NCBI RefSeq assembly: GCF_900105055.1
Contig: NZ_FNTA01000004.1
Coordinates: 2,387,501-2,451,500 of the forward strand
From: Amycolatopsis lurida
GTDB taxonomy: Bacteria > Actinomycetota > Actinomycetes > Mycobacteriales > Pseudonocardiaceae
DNA: 64,000 bases
Reading direction: 5' to 3'
The notes under the pieces were generated by a model that was not told the origin of the DNA, did no database searches, and saw only the letters and a program-made list of their open reading frames with translations. Below are positions 1-8,851 of this stretch, piece after piece (the stretch's first letter is position 1; each line of letters opens with the position of its first letter). Position numbers and translations under genes: made by a program.

Positions 1-1
1 C

Positions 2-1756
2 GGGCGGAGCTCGCTCAGCGGCACCGGCGGCCACGTCGTGGCCGTCACGAACGTCATCACCCGCACCGACCGCGACGTCGCCCTCGCCCGGATCGCCACG
101 CCGATCACCGACATCGCGCCGATCCCGCTCAGCACCGTCCCGGGTCACATCCCCGGCGGTGACGAAACGCTCAGCCTCGCCGGGTACGGCCGCACTGAAA
201 GCGAATGGGTGCCGGACAAGCTGCACGTCGGCACGTTCAAGGCGACGTCGTCGACGGCGACCGCCCTCTCGCTCACCGGGACCAACGGCACCGACGCCTG
301 CCGTGGGGACGCGGGCGCGCCGATCTTCCGCGCCGCCGGCGCTCGTACCGACGTCGTCGCCGTCACGAGCGCGTCGTGGCAGCACGGCTGCTTCGGGGAG
401 ACCACGACGCGACAGGGCACCACCGGTGCCCGCGTCGACGACATCACCGGGTGGATCCGCCAGCAGGCCCTTGCCCCGGCGGCGAAGGCGGCGGGCCACG
501 CCATCACCGTGACGTGGCACCCACTGGCCGCCGCGGACAACGCGCGCTACCACGTGTACGGCTCGGCCACCCCGGACGTGCCGATCGACGCCGCGCACCT
601 GCTCGGCAGCACCGCCGCCCCGGCCTATACGCAGACCTCCTTGCCCGGCAAGCAAACCCGCTACTACCGCGTCGTCGCGGCGACCGCGGACGGCTGGACG
701 AGCACACCGACCGACGCCGTGTCCGCGACCACCCCGGTCTCGGCCGGCAACGACTTCACCGGCGACGGCAAGGACGACGTCGGCGCGGGCTACGACCTGA
801 AGAACACCCGCGTCGGTGTGTACGTTTGGCCGACGACCGCGTCCGGCGTAGGAGCCCCGGAGCTGAAGTGGAGCACCGACGGCTGGGAGGCCGCAAAGGC
901 CCGCTGGGTCACCGGCGACTTCAACGGCGACGGCCGCACCGACTTCGCCGCGTTTTACGACTATCTGAACGGCACTTCGAACCTGTTCCTCTGGTACGCC
1001 AACGCCTCCGGCGGGTTCGACAGCCAGGACATCAAGTGGAGCGGCGCCTTCCGGCCGCTGAATGCCCGGTTCACCACCGGTGACTTCGACGGCGACGGCC
1101 GCACGGACATCGCCGCCGCCTACGACAACGGCAACGCCGACCTGAGCATGCTGACCTGGCGCGCGACGGCGGCCGGGTTCGACGCCCCGGTCACGCAGTG
1201 GCGCACCGGAGCGGGCAGCTGGAACCTCGCGCAGTCGAGCTGGCGGAGCGGCGACTTCAACGGCGACGGCCGGGCCGACCTGGCCGCGTTCTACGACTAC
1301 CGGAACAACACGGCGAACCTGTTCCTCTGGTACGGCAAAGCCGCCGGCGGGTTCGACGCGCAGAACGTCAAGTGGAACGGCGGCCTCCCGTCCGGGAAGG
1401 CGCAGTTCGTCGCCGGTGACTTCAATGGCGACGGGCGCACCGACCTCGGCGCCGCGATCGACCTGGGCAACGCGAACCTGACATTCCACACCTGGCGCGC
1501 CACTGCCACCGGCGTCGACGCGCCGGTGGCCCAGTGGACCACTGGGGCCGAGCAGTGGAACCTCGCCCAGTCCCGCTGGACCGTGGGCGACTTCGACGGC
1601 GACGGCCGCACCGACCTGCTCGCCTCCTACGACTACGGCAGCTCGAACACCAACCTGTTCCGCTGGCACGCCAACGGTTCCGGTGGATTCGACGCCGAAG
1701 GCGTGAAGTGGAGCAGCAACGGCACCTTCAACGCCGCCCAGTCGACGATGTTCTGA
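2..1756 (+). CDS. Serine-protease-like (S1) protein with C-terminal FG-GAP/VCBS repeats, 5' end cut by window edge
   Basis: The frame is open from base 2, so the N-terminus (signal peptide and catalytic His) lies outside the window. The visible start of the protein is a trypsin-like domain: RDVALARI carries the expected catalytic Asp, and DACRGDAGAP is the block that is normally GDSGGP. The nucleophilic Ser is Ala here (codon near base 322), so the domain should be catalytically dead. A fibronectin-like segment follows, then about six FG-GAP/VCBS repeats (GDFNGDGRTD and variants, bases 750-1700), the Ca-binding repeats of beta-propeller secreted proteins. Family knowledge suggests an extracellular binding protein; the ligand is unknown. 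Confidence 0.85.
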   Translation, partial: GRSSLSGTGGHVVAVTNVITRTDRDVALARIATPITDIAPIPLSTVPGHIPGGDETLSLAGYGRTESEWVPDKLHVGTFKATSSTATALSLTGTNGTDACRGDAGAPIFRAAGARTDVVAVTSASWQHGCFGETTTRQGTTGARVDDITGWIRQQALAPAAKAAGHAITVTWHPLAAADNARYHVYGSATPDVPIDAAHLLGSTAAPAYTQTSLPGKQTRYYRVVAATADGWTSTPTDAVSATTPVSAGNDFTGDGKDDVGAGYDLKNTRVGVYVWPTTASGVGAPELKWSTDGWEAAKARWVTGDFNGDGRTDFAAFYDYLNGTSNLFLWYANASGGFDSQDIKWSGAFRPLNARFTTGDFDGDGRTDIAAAYDNGNADLSMLTWRATAAGFDAPVTQWRTGAGSWNLAQSSWRSGDFNGDGRADLAAFYDYRNNTANLFLWYGKAAGGFDAQNVKWNGGLPSGKAQFVAGDFNGDGRTDLGAAIDLGNANLTFHTWRATATGVDAPVAQWTTGAEQWNLAQSRWTVGDFDGDGRTDLLASYDYGSSNTNLFRWHANGSGGFDAEGVKWSSNGTFNAAQSTMF

Positions 1757-2331
1757 TCCGCCGGGGTGGTGGCGCCCGCGAGCGCCACCACCCCGCCGCC
1801 CCGTGCGGCAGCACCGCGGTCCGGCCGGGACCGCCCGTTCCTCTTCCGGATCTCCACGCCAACCGACGCCTGCTCCAACGCCCCGACCGAAACCGCCACG
1901 GTCGCCGTTCGATGCCGAAGGTGGTCCGAGGTTCGGCTTCGATTCTTACGCGTCGGACCGGCGGCCGGCGCCCAGACGAGAACGGAACCGCCGAGCGTGA
2001 CTCCGGCTCGGACCGGCCGGCTTCTTTTGGGCAGACCCTCCGCAGGGCCAGGATGGGGCGTTCGCCAGCGACTCGTGACCCAGCTCGCATGCGGCGTCTC
2101 GACACGATTTCACGAGCAGGCCGACGACTGCGCCAAGCCGGTAAGCGAGCTCCTCGGTGAACACGCCGTTGCCGAGAAGGGAAACGCGCGCGGGCGCCGC
2201 CCAAGGCCGTCACCGATATAGTCCACTGTGGACGCACCGTGCTCCACGACGAGCCCTGCCGCGCAGAGGCCGTCGAACGCCACGTCGGAAAACCGCCAGC
2301 GACGCGGGTGATCCCTTCGTAGCGTCCGGAC
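1757..2331. other. Gap without a confident gene; possible decayed minus-strand gene
   Basis: No intact gene is visible in these 575 bases. On the minus strand, two adjacent frames have protein-like composition: one over about 2200-2320 (ending near VEHGASTVDYIGDG) and one over about 1990-2195 (LLGNGVFTEELAYRLGAVVG). This is what a frameshifted remnant would look like, but no family is recognised. Treat it as a weak pseudogene candidate or non-coding DNA. Confidence 0.25.
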
Positions 2332-2943
2332 ATGCGCATTCGACATCGTGACCGGGAGCCCCGGGTGCACGCCGACGCCTACGTGGCGCCGACCGCGACC
2401 CTCATCGGGGACGTGGAAGTGGCCGCACACGCACGTGTTCTGTCGGGCGCCGTGCTGGACGCCGAAGGCTCACGGGTGACGATCGGCGAATACGGCATCA
2501 TCGGCGAGCACGCCGTGCTCCGCGCGTCCGCGGTGGCCGGACCGCAACCGGTCGACGTCGGCGATCACGTACTCGTCGGCCCGCACGCGACCTTGCTGGG
2601 GTGCACGGTCGGCCGGTGCTCCTACCTGGCGACAGCGGTGACCGTGCTGCAGACCGCGCGGCTCGGCGAGGGCACCACCGTCGCGGTCGGCGCCCTGGTG
2701 CACGCGCGCACCGAGACCCCGGCCGAGTACTTCGTACCGCCCTTCACGGTCGCGCTGGGCAGCCCGGTCCGGCTGCTCGCCGCCGGCGACCCGGCCTTGC
2801 CCGACGCCATCCGCGAGGTGGGCTTCGCCGAAACCGCGTTCGGAGCCACAGCCACCTGGACCGACCGGATCCGGCGCGCCGAACACGCCACCGAAACACG
2901 CTCGGCCGAATTCGGCGCCCACCAGGACGACGTCGTGCTCTAG
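2332..2943 (+). CDS. Left-handed beta-helix (gamma-carbonic anhydrase-like) hexapeptide-repeat protein
   Basis: The 203-residue protein has repeated hexapeptide turns from the N-terminus (ADAYVAPTATLIGDVEVAAHARV) to about residue 125, the fold of gamma-class carbonic anhydrases and the PaaY/YrdA group. The His-rich ligand positions of true gamma carbonic anhydrases are only partly recognisable, so it may be an acyltransferase-like or metal-binding relative. The C-terminal 50 residues form the usual helical cap. Its stop overlaps the end of the convergent lipoprotein gene by 4 bases. Fold confidence is high; substrate is unknown. Confidence 0.75.
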   Translation: MRIRHRDREPRVHADAYVAPTATLIGDVEVAAHARVLSGAVLDAEGSRVTIGEYGIIGEHAVLRASAVAGPQPVDVGDHVLVGPHATLLGCTVGRCSYLATAVTVLQTARLGEGTTVAVGALVHARTETPAEYFVPPFTVALGSPVRLLAAGDPALPDAIREVGFAETAFGATATWTDRIRRAEHATETRSAEFGAHQDDVVL

Positions 2944-3218
2944 CGTGTCCGGGGCGGAGTGCGGCGCGGGGTCGCCGGACGCTGCGCGGTCGTCGTCTTG
3001 CGCTGAGTCGTGGTGCGAGCTGTCGTGGTGGGCGTCGTCCGCTGCGTCGTGGTGGTCGCCGGGGTCTCCGGCGGCCGCGTCGTCGTCCGCGCGAGGCCCG
3101 TCGTGGGGATGGTCGCCGTCGTCGAGGGCACCACCTTGCCCTTTCCCGACCCGCCTCCGGCGCACGCGCCGAGCAGCGCGACCGAGCCCACGACCAGGCC
3201 ACACCACCACACCCGCAT
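2940..3218 (-). CDS. Small Thr/Pro-rich lipoprotein
   Basis: The 92-residue product starts with a signal peptide ending in the lipobox LLGAC (Cys 19), then a Gly/Ser/Lys stretch and a low-complexity tail of Thr, Pro, Arg and Gln (TTTTQRTTPTTT). This is a surface lipoprotein with a disordered, probably wall-spanning tail. No enzymatic domain is present. It converges on the hexapeptide-repeat gene with a 4-base overlap. Low-complexity composition leaves some risk of a spurious call, but signal peptide and lipobox are clear. Confidence 0.65.
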   Translation of the reverse strand: MRVWWCGLVVGSVALLGACAGGGSGKGKVVPSTTATIPTTGLARTTTRPPETPATTTTQRTTPTTTARTTTQRKTTTAQRPATPRRTPPRTR

Positions 3219-3503
3219 GGCCGGACCCTAACAGCCCGCCACCCGCGGATCCGGCGAACGGCGAAACCCCGCTGCCAGCAGGCGATACAGCTCGGCCAGC
3301 GCGGCCCGGCGCGTTGCCGCCGAAGAACATCGCTCGATCAAGAGTTTCGGTCAGTGTGGGCAGGGTTGCCTCGGTTGCCGTAGCGGGAGGTCCGCTGCGC
3401 CGCTGGCCAGTCTCCGACCCCACCCCCGCCACTACGATGATCGAAGGAATGCTTGTCTGTTCGCGAACCGGATACGACTGCGGCTCAGACGAGAGAGAAC
3501 CGA

Positions 3504-3746
3504 ATGGCCAGAGACGACAGCCCCGAACTGGTCGCCGAACTCGACCGCCTCGACGAGACAGCGAAAGCGATTCCCGCTGGGAACACGACTGCGCAGATCG
3601 CGTTGCGGCGCCGGGCGGCTTTGCCGGAACACAGGTTCTTCCTCGGAGCCGCCCTCGGCCTTGCCGATCCGAAGGGCGGCCCGGTGCCGTTGTCCGGTGA
3701 GACGGCAGTGTCGATGTCGCGCGCTGCCCGAGTGCGGACCGCGTGA
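3504..3746 (+). CDS. Small hypothetical protein, 80 aa
   Basis: The ATG at 3504 was chosen because a purine-rich GAGAGAG lies a few bases before it; the frame stays open 17 codons further upstream. The product MARDDSPELVAELDRLDE... is charged and mostly helical at its N-terminus, with no signal peptide or known domain. Its stop overlaps the GTG start of the next small gene (GTGA), indicating translational coupling. Function not recognised. Confidence 0.45.
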   Translation: MARDDSPELVAELDRLDETAKAIPAGNTTAQIALRRRAALPEHRFFLGAALGLADPKGGPVPLSGETAVSMSRAARVRTA

Positions 3747-3940
3747 TCTCCGGGCTCGACCTCGGTGGGCATCGTGGATCCGTCGATGCCTACGTGCGGG
3801 CGCATGGGGCCGTGCCGCACAACAGCTGGGTGAACCGCGCCAACGGCGAAGCCACGGTCGTCTACGACTTCGCCGGGAATCGGCTCGGCTTGGTGTGGGC
3901 GGACGGGAGTATCGCCCGGATCTTCGTCACCGGTGCCTGA
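3743..3940 (+). CDS. Small hypothetical protein, 65 aa
   Basis: A 65-residue protein starting with GTG in a 4-base GTGA overlap with the preceding small gene. The sequence alternates Gly and aromatic or hydrophobic residues (NGEATVVYDFAGNRLGLVW), as in a small beta-rich fold. No signal peptide, cysteines or known motif. The pair may be a two-gene unit of unknown role. Confidence 0.45.
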   Translation: MISGLDLGGHRGSVDAYVRAHGAVPHNSWVNRANGEATVVYDFAGNRLGLVWADGSIARIFVTGA

Positions 3941-3980
3941 GCGGCGGCCGGCGCCCTGATCCGGGGGCGCCGGCCGATGC

Positions 3981-5708
3981 TCAACCGCGGGCGACCTCGC
4001 TGGCGGTGGTGAACTCGTATCCCTGCGCCCGGAGGCCGAGGACGACCGTGCTCAGGTGTTCCAGCGGCAGGAACGGGTGGAAGAAGAAGCTCGCCACGTT
4101 GTCTCGGACCACTTTGGACTTCGCACCGTCGGCGAGCAGGTCCGCGGGCAGCCGGGCCGGATGCTGGTTGAACGGTTCCGGCGCGATATGGTCCAGATTC
4201 TCCGGGATCACCACCGCGCCGTAGACATCCCTTACCGGGTACGGGAAATACTGACCGTACTTGTTCTGATAGGACACGGTCGAGGTGGACCCGCAGGCGC
4301 CGCGGGGGCAGTATCCCGCGAAGTAGCTGCCCTGGTCGTAGCGCGCCGCGAAATGCGAGCTGACCTCTTTGTAGTCCACCGCGGAACCGCCGTAATGCGG
4401 GAACTCGAACACTTCCGGCTCCGGCAGCCCGACCCGGCGGAACTCGCCGAGCCCGGTGGCGATCCGCCCGCGGAACCATTCGGCGGAATCGCCGGGGACC
4501 GGGCCGGTCTCCACGACATGGTTGTTCTGGTCCACGATCGCCGTGTAGAACTCGTAATCCGCGGAGCTCGCCCCGCCGTAAGGGTTCGCCATCTCCTCGA
4601 ACTGATGGCTGTAGCCGTGCATGATCATCGTCCCGCCGCGCCGGATCGCGTGGTGCAGGGCGTCGACCAAGGCCGGGCTGTCCACGAGCCGGGCGAAGGT
4701 CGGCCTGCCGCCGTTGGCGACGCCGTGCGGGTCCGCGTAGTACGGATAAACCGCGAGGGAGAACGGAATCCCCTGCCCGCCGAGGAGATCGGCGATCCGG
4801 CGGATCTGGCCGGGGTCGGTACGCGGCCCGATGTCCTCGATCCGCACGAGCGCGCGGTGCCGTTCCGCGGTCTTCGGAGCGAGTGTGCCGAGCAGGATGT
4901 CGGCGGCGGCGAGGTACCGGTCTCCCTCGTTGACATAGGAGAACGGCGCTTCCGCGAGGTAGGTGAAAGTCCCGGAGCGCACTGCCCACGGAGTGTGCTC
5001 CCCGCCCGTCACGCCGTCCGCGAGCACTTCGTTGACCGCCGGGTTTTCCCGGCGTACCAACGGAACCGAGCCGATCTCGGGGTTGCGTTCGAGCGGCACG
5101 TTCTTGTAGCGGACCTCGGTCGGCGAGGTCGGGGTGCGGCCCACCGGCGTCCATCCCCAGCGCGCGGTGATGCCGGGGTCGTGTTCCGCCAGGCGATGGA
5201 TGTTCTCGCCCATCCAGATGACCGGCACCTTCGCGGCCGCCACGTCCGTGAGCAACGCGGCGGGCAGTGCGGCCTCGCTGATCGCGCCGACGTAGACCAG
5301 CGCCTGGTATCCGCCGATTTCGCCGGCCCGGTAGTCGGCCGCGGCACGCATCGTCCAGCTGCCCGCCCGCGAAACCAGGTTCGCGGTCTGCATCGCGTGC
5401 GCCTCGGCCATTCCGGCCTCGTCCGCGCTCGCGGGCGGGTTCGGCGCGTCCCGCTCGCCCGCGTCGTAGACCACCAGCGTCCGGTGGTCGCGGTTCCCGC
5501 CGGGCCCCGGACTGCCGACCTCGCTGCCCATCGCCAGCCGGTCGCCGAGCGAGACCGGCGCGGCCGCCGGCGACGCCAGGATCGCGCTCGCCGGGCGCGT
5601 GTACACGACCAGCATCACCAGCCCGGTCGCGACGACGACGGCCAGCGCCGCGAACCTCAGCCCGGCGGGCGTTCGACGGCGCCGGTGTCCCTTCCGCTTC
5701 CCGGTCAT
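3981..5708 (-). CDS. Membrane-anchored DUF2334 polysaccharide-deacetylase-like protein
   Basis: The 575-residue protein begins with a basic stretch and one membrane anchor (about residues 18-36), so the rest is extracytoplasmic. Residues about 285-500 match the DUF2334 group of divergent polysaccharide deacetylases: VRIEDIGPRTDPGQIRRIADLL, then FSLAVYPYYADP, then MIMHGYSHQ, which hold the Asp and His positions of the NodB-type metal site. It starts inside the stop of the UDP-GlcNAc 2-epimerase gene (ATGA overlap), so the two are co-translated. Context suggests modification of an exported GlcNAc/ManNAc-type polysaccharide; the substrate is inferred only. Confidence 0.8.
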   Translation of the reverse strand: MTGKRKGHRRRRTPAGLRFAALAVVVATGLVMLVVYTRPASAILASPAAAPVSLGDRLAMGSEVGSPGPGGNRDHRTLVVYDAGERDAPNPPASADEAGMAEAHAMQTANLVSRAGSWTMRAAADYRAGEIGGYQALVYVGAISEAALPAALLTDVAAAKVPVIWMGENIHRLAEHDPGITARWGWTPVGRTPTSPTEVRYKNVPLERNPEIGSVPLVRRENPAVNEVLADGVTGGEHTPWAVRSGTFTYLAEAPFSYVNEGDRYLAAADILLGTLAPKTAERHRALVRIEDIGPRTDPGQIRRIADLLGGQGIPFSLAVYPYYADPHGVANGGRPTFARLVDSPALVDALHHAIRRGGTMIMHGYSHQFEEMANPYGGASSADYEFYTAIVDQNNHVVETGPVPGDSAEWFRGRIATGLGEFRRVGLPEPEVFEFPHYGGSAVDYKEVSSHFAARYDQGSYFAGYCPRGACGSTSTVSYQNKYGQYFPYPVRDVYGAVVIPENLDHIAPEPFNQHPARLPADLLADGAKSKVVRDNVASFFFHPFLPLEHLSTVVLGLRAQGYEFTTASEVARG

Positions 5709-6916
5709 ACCAGTACACCCCCCGAAAGCACGGCGAACTCCTCCACCGGCTCGGTGCTCAGGCCGAGCAACCGGGCCAGCGCGAGCTCGGTACGCGACGC
5801 AGCCTTTCCGTCGCCGAACGGATTGCCGTTGCTCATCATGGCCGCCCTGGCCCGCGGGTCGGCGAGGAGTTCCGACGCCGTCCGCACGATCAGCTCGCGG
5901 TCGGTGCCGACCAGCCGCGCACAGCCCGCGTGCACCGCTTCCCTCCGTTCGGTGACCTCTCGCAACACCAGCACCGGCACCCCGAAGGTCGGGGCCTCCT
6001 CCTGGATCCCGCCGGAGTCGGACAGGACCAGCGTGGCCGCCGCGAGCGCGCCGGCGAGTTCGTCGTAGCGCAGCGGCTCGGTGACCACCACGCGAGGCAC
6101 GTCGCCCAGCTCGGCACCGACCAGCTCACGAACGGCCGGATTCGGGTGCGCGGGCAGGACCACGTGCACTTCGGGATGCCGGGCGACCAGTTCGGCGACC
6201 GCGCGCAGCACCTGGCGCAGGGGTTCGCCCCAGGATTCACGGCGGTGCGCGGTCACCAGCACCAGCGGCTTGCCACGGGTGGCCGCCTCCACGGCCGCGG
6301 CGACCCGCTCGTCGCGGTAGTCCACCGCCCCGCGGTCGGCGATCGCGCGGATCGCGTCCACCGAAGTGTTGCCGGTGACCACGATCCGCTCGGCGGGGAC
6401 CAGTTCACGCGACAGGTTCTCGGCCGCGGCAGGCGTCGGCGGCAGATGCAGGGACGCGGCCTGGGTGACCAACCGCCGGTTCAGCTCCTCCGGGAAGGGC
6501 GCGGCCAGATCGAACGAGCGCAGGCCCGCTTCCAGATGCACCACGGGTATCCGGCGCCAGAACGCGGCGAGTGTGCCGGCCAGGGTGGTCGTGGTGTCCC
6601 CCTGGACCACCACCACCGCGGGCGGTTCACGGTCGGCGAGCTCGTCCAGACCGGTCAGCATCTGGCCGAGCAGTTCGGGCTGGCCACCGTCGCGGCGGTG
6701 CAACGGCAACGTGACGTCCGCGCGGGCACCGAACGTCTCCAGTGCCTGATCGACCATCGCCGGATGCTGCCCGGTGGCGACCAGCACGGGTTCCATCCGG
6801 CCCGCCGCGGCGATCGCCCCGGCGACCGGCGCCAATTTGATCGCCTCCGGCCGGGTCCCCATCACAAGCCACACCCGCGGCCGGGTCACGTCGGTTCCTT
6901 GTTCATTCCAAACCAT
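5705..6916 (-). CDS. wecB: UDP-N-acetylglucosamine 2-epimerase (non-hydrolysing)
   Basis: This 403-residue protein has the GT-B-like fold of WecB/MnaA, which interconverts UDP-GlcNAc and UDP-ManNAc. Visible motifs: MGTRPEAIKLAPV near the N-terminus, QGDTTTTLAG, HLEAGLRS, TAHRRESWG and DSGGIQEEAPTFGVPVLVLREVTERREAV near residues 290-330, all family signatures. The ATG at 6916 was preferred because GGGGGAG precedes it closely; the frame is open to 6967. It is the first gene of a two-gene unit with the DUF2334 gene and is divergent from the glycosyltransferase unit. Confidence 0.9.
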   Translation of the reverse strand: MVWNEQGTDVTRPRVWLVMGTRPEAIKLAPVAGAIAAAGRMEPVLVATGQHPAMVDQALETFGARADVTLPLHRRDGGQPELLGQMLTGLDELADREPPAVVVVQGDTTTTLAGTLAAFWRRIPVVHLEAGLRSFDLAAPFPEELNRRLVTQAASLHLPPTPAAAENLSRELVPAERIVVTGNTSVDAIRAIADRGAVDYRDERVAAAVEAATRGKPLVLVTAHRRESWGEPLRQVLRAVAELVARHPEVHVVLPAHPNPAVRELVGAELGDVPRVVVTEPLRYDELAGALAAATLVLSDSGGIQEEAPTFGVPVLVLREVTERREAVHAGCARLVGTDRELIVRTASELLADPRARAAMMSNGNPFGDGKAASRTELALARLLGLSTEPVEEFAVLSGGVLV

Positions 6917-7122
6917 TACTCCCCCAAGGTTCGAATATTCTTTTCCGCGACTCCGCTCACTTCGCATGATCCTTTGTGCGGGGCGCTGTGCCCGATGCGA
7001 CGCAGAGTGGTTCTGTCCGGTTCCCGGCGAATTTCCTCACCCGATCGAGGGAACCGGGGCACGACTCTTCACGTCGTAGTCGACGATGCGGGATCGGCTG
7101 GGGGCCCGGACGCATCACGCGC

Positions 7123-7143
7123 AATCCTTTCAGCGCAAGGATT
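7123..7143. promoter_or_regulatory. Inverted repeat AATCCTT-N7-AAGGATT in a divergent promoter region
   Basis: A perfect 7-base inverted repeat with a 7-base spacer lies between the divergent epimerase (start 6916) and small membrane protein (start 7171) genes. The position fits an operator for either side. No regulator is identified. Confidence 0.35.
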
Positions 7144-7170
7144 TGAGCATTCCGACTTTTGGGGGAGAAG

Positions 7171-7338
7171 ATGTCTGTGATCCGGATCGGACCGGCGGTC
7201 GGGGCGACGGCGACCATGGGGGTCACCGCGAGCGCCGGACCCTGGCTGCCACTGTCGCTCGCCGCCTTTGTTCTGTTGCTTTTCGCCGCTCGCGCGATTC
7301 TCGTCCGAATCGCGCCCGCGCCGGAAAGGGGGCAGTAG
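7171..7338 (+). CDS. Small membrane protein, 55 aa
   Basis: The ATG follows a strong GGGGGAGAAG ribosome binding site. The product has a short N-terminal segment, one hydrophobic helix (about residues 24-46, PLSLAAFVLLLFAARAILV) and a short basic tail. It is too short for most gene callers. Its stop is 4 bases before the glycosyltransferase start, so it probably acts with that enzyme, for example as a small accessory subunit of the polymerising complex. This role is inferred from position. Confidence 0.55.
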   Translation: MSVIRIGPAVGATATMGVTASAGPWLPLSLAAFVLLLFAARAILVRIAPAPERGQ

Positions 7339-7342
7339 CGAA

Positions 7343-8851
7343 ATGGAAACCAGCCTGTCCGTCATCGCGACCATCATGGTCGGCGTCCTGATCTGGTGGC
7401 CGCTGCAGAACCTCGTCCTGGCGGTGTTCGCCTGGCGGTCCCCGCAACGACCACGCAGTGTGCGCCGGACGCCGGATCCGGTGCCGTTCTGGATCGTCAT
7501 CCCGGCACTGAACGAGGAACGCGTCATCGCGAACACGGTGCGCAACGCGCTGGCCACCGGAACGCGGTACACGCCGGTGCGGGTCGTCGTCGTGGACGAC
7601 GCCTCCGACGACGCGACACCGCATATTCTGGCCGGTATCAGGGATCCGCGGCTGCATGTACTGCGCCGCGAGCTCCCGATGGCCCGGCAAGGCAAGGGCG
7701 AGGGCCTCAACACCGCGTACCGCTACATCCTCGACATCGCCCGCAGGGAGGGCACGATCGAGCAGACGATCGTCGGGATCGTGGACGGCGACGGCCGCTG
7801 CAGCGAAGGGATGCTCGACGAGATCGCCGAGCTGATGGCGGAGAAATCGGTCGGTGCCGTGCAATGCCGCGTGCGCATCCACAACCGGCACAAAACGCTG
7901 GCGCTGCTCCAAGACCTGGAATTCGGTGCCATCGCCGACTCCGCGCAGTCCTTGCGGGACCTGGTCGGCAGTGTCGGGCTGGGCGGCAACGGCCAGTTCA
8001 CCCGGCTGTCCGTCCTCGCCCGGTTCCACCCGGGACCGTGGTCGGCCTGCCTTGTCGAGGACCTGGAACTGGGTCTGCGCCTGCACCTGGACGGGATCCG
8101 CGTGCGCTATACGAAATCCGCGTGGGTCACCCAGCAGGGACTGACCGACGTGAAAAGGTTGCTGCGTCAGCGAACCCGGTGGGCGCAAGGGAATCTGCAA
8201 TGTTTCCGGCACCTTCGCAGGCTGACGACGTCGAGGTTCGTCAGCGGCTTCGGCCTCACCGACTTCCTGATCTACCTGCTCTCGCCCTGGCTGACCGTGC
8301 CCATGTCGCTGCTGCTGGTCGGGCTGGTCGCGGCGTCCGCGGTGGCGCTGGCCACCGGAAGCACGCTCGGCGGGCTGGTGGCCACAGTGGACACTCTGCC
8401 GACGTCGGCCGCGATGCTGGTGGGGCTGGCCATGCTGCCGAGCCTGCTCTGGGGACTGGTCTACTGGGTCCGGCTCCGCGACGAGAACATCTTTCGCTGC
8501 CTGTTCGCCGGGTTGCTCTACCCGTGGTTCCTGGCGCTGGGCATCATCGCGACGTGGCGAGCACTGTTCCGGCTGCTGTCCGGACGCAACGGCTGGGCCA
8601 AGACCGAACGGCTGGCCGAAGACGGCCAGGCCGCGCCGTCAGTGCCGATGTCAGTGCCGATGCCGGTGCCGATGCCCGCACCCGCCTCCGTGCCGCTCCC
8701 GCTGCCGCGCCCGACCACTCCACCGGCGACGGTCGATCCCAGCGTCACCCAGCCGATCCCCGCGGAGGTCCTGTCCGCCGCCGAGCGGACCCGGCCGGTG
8801 CCGCATCCACTGGCCGAAGCCGAACCGACACAGCGACTGGAGCGAGTGTGA
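7343..8851 (+). CDS. Processive family 2 glycosyltransferase (hyaluronan/PNAG-synthase type)
   Basis: A 502-residue polytopic GT2 enzyme. An N-terminal membrane helix precedes the catalytic domain with VVDDASDDAT, the DxD-type VDGDGRCSE, GGNGQFTR, LVEDLELGLRL and the processive-enzyme motif RQRTRW (QxxRW). Three or four more helices follow (about residues 290-420). The last 70 residues are an unusual Pro/Val/Met-rich tail with VPM-type repeats. The ATG at 7343 follows GAAAGGGGGCAG. Such enzymes polymerise and extrude beta-linked polysaccharide; with the divergent UDP-GlcNAc epimerase an amino-sugar polymer is plausible. The stop overlaps the next start by one base. Confidence 0.82.
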   Translation: METSLSVIATIMVGVLIWWPLQNLVLAVFAWRSPQRPRSVRRTPDPVPFWIVIPALNEERVIANTVRNALATGTRYTPVRVVVVDDASDDATPHILAGIRDPRLHVLRRELPMARQGKGEGLNTAYRYILDIARREGTIEQTIVGIVDGDGRCSEGMLDEIAELMAEKSVGAVQCRVRIHNRHKTLALLQDLEFGAIADSAQSLRDLVGSVGLGGNGQFTRLSVLARFHPGPWSACLVEDLELGLRLHLDGIRVRYTKSAWVTQQGLTDVKRLLRQRTRWAQGNLQCFRHLRRLTTSRFVSGFGLTDFLIYLLSPWLTVPMSLLLVGLVAASAVALATGSTLGGLVATVDTLPTSAAMLVGLAMLPSLLWGLVYWVRLRDENIFRCLFAGLLYPWFLALGIIATWRALFRLLSGRNGWAKTERLAEDGQAAPSVPMSVPMPVPMPAPASVPLPLPRPTTPPATVDPSVTQPIPAEVLSAAERTRPVPHPLAEAEPTQRLERV

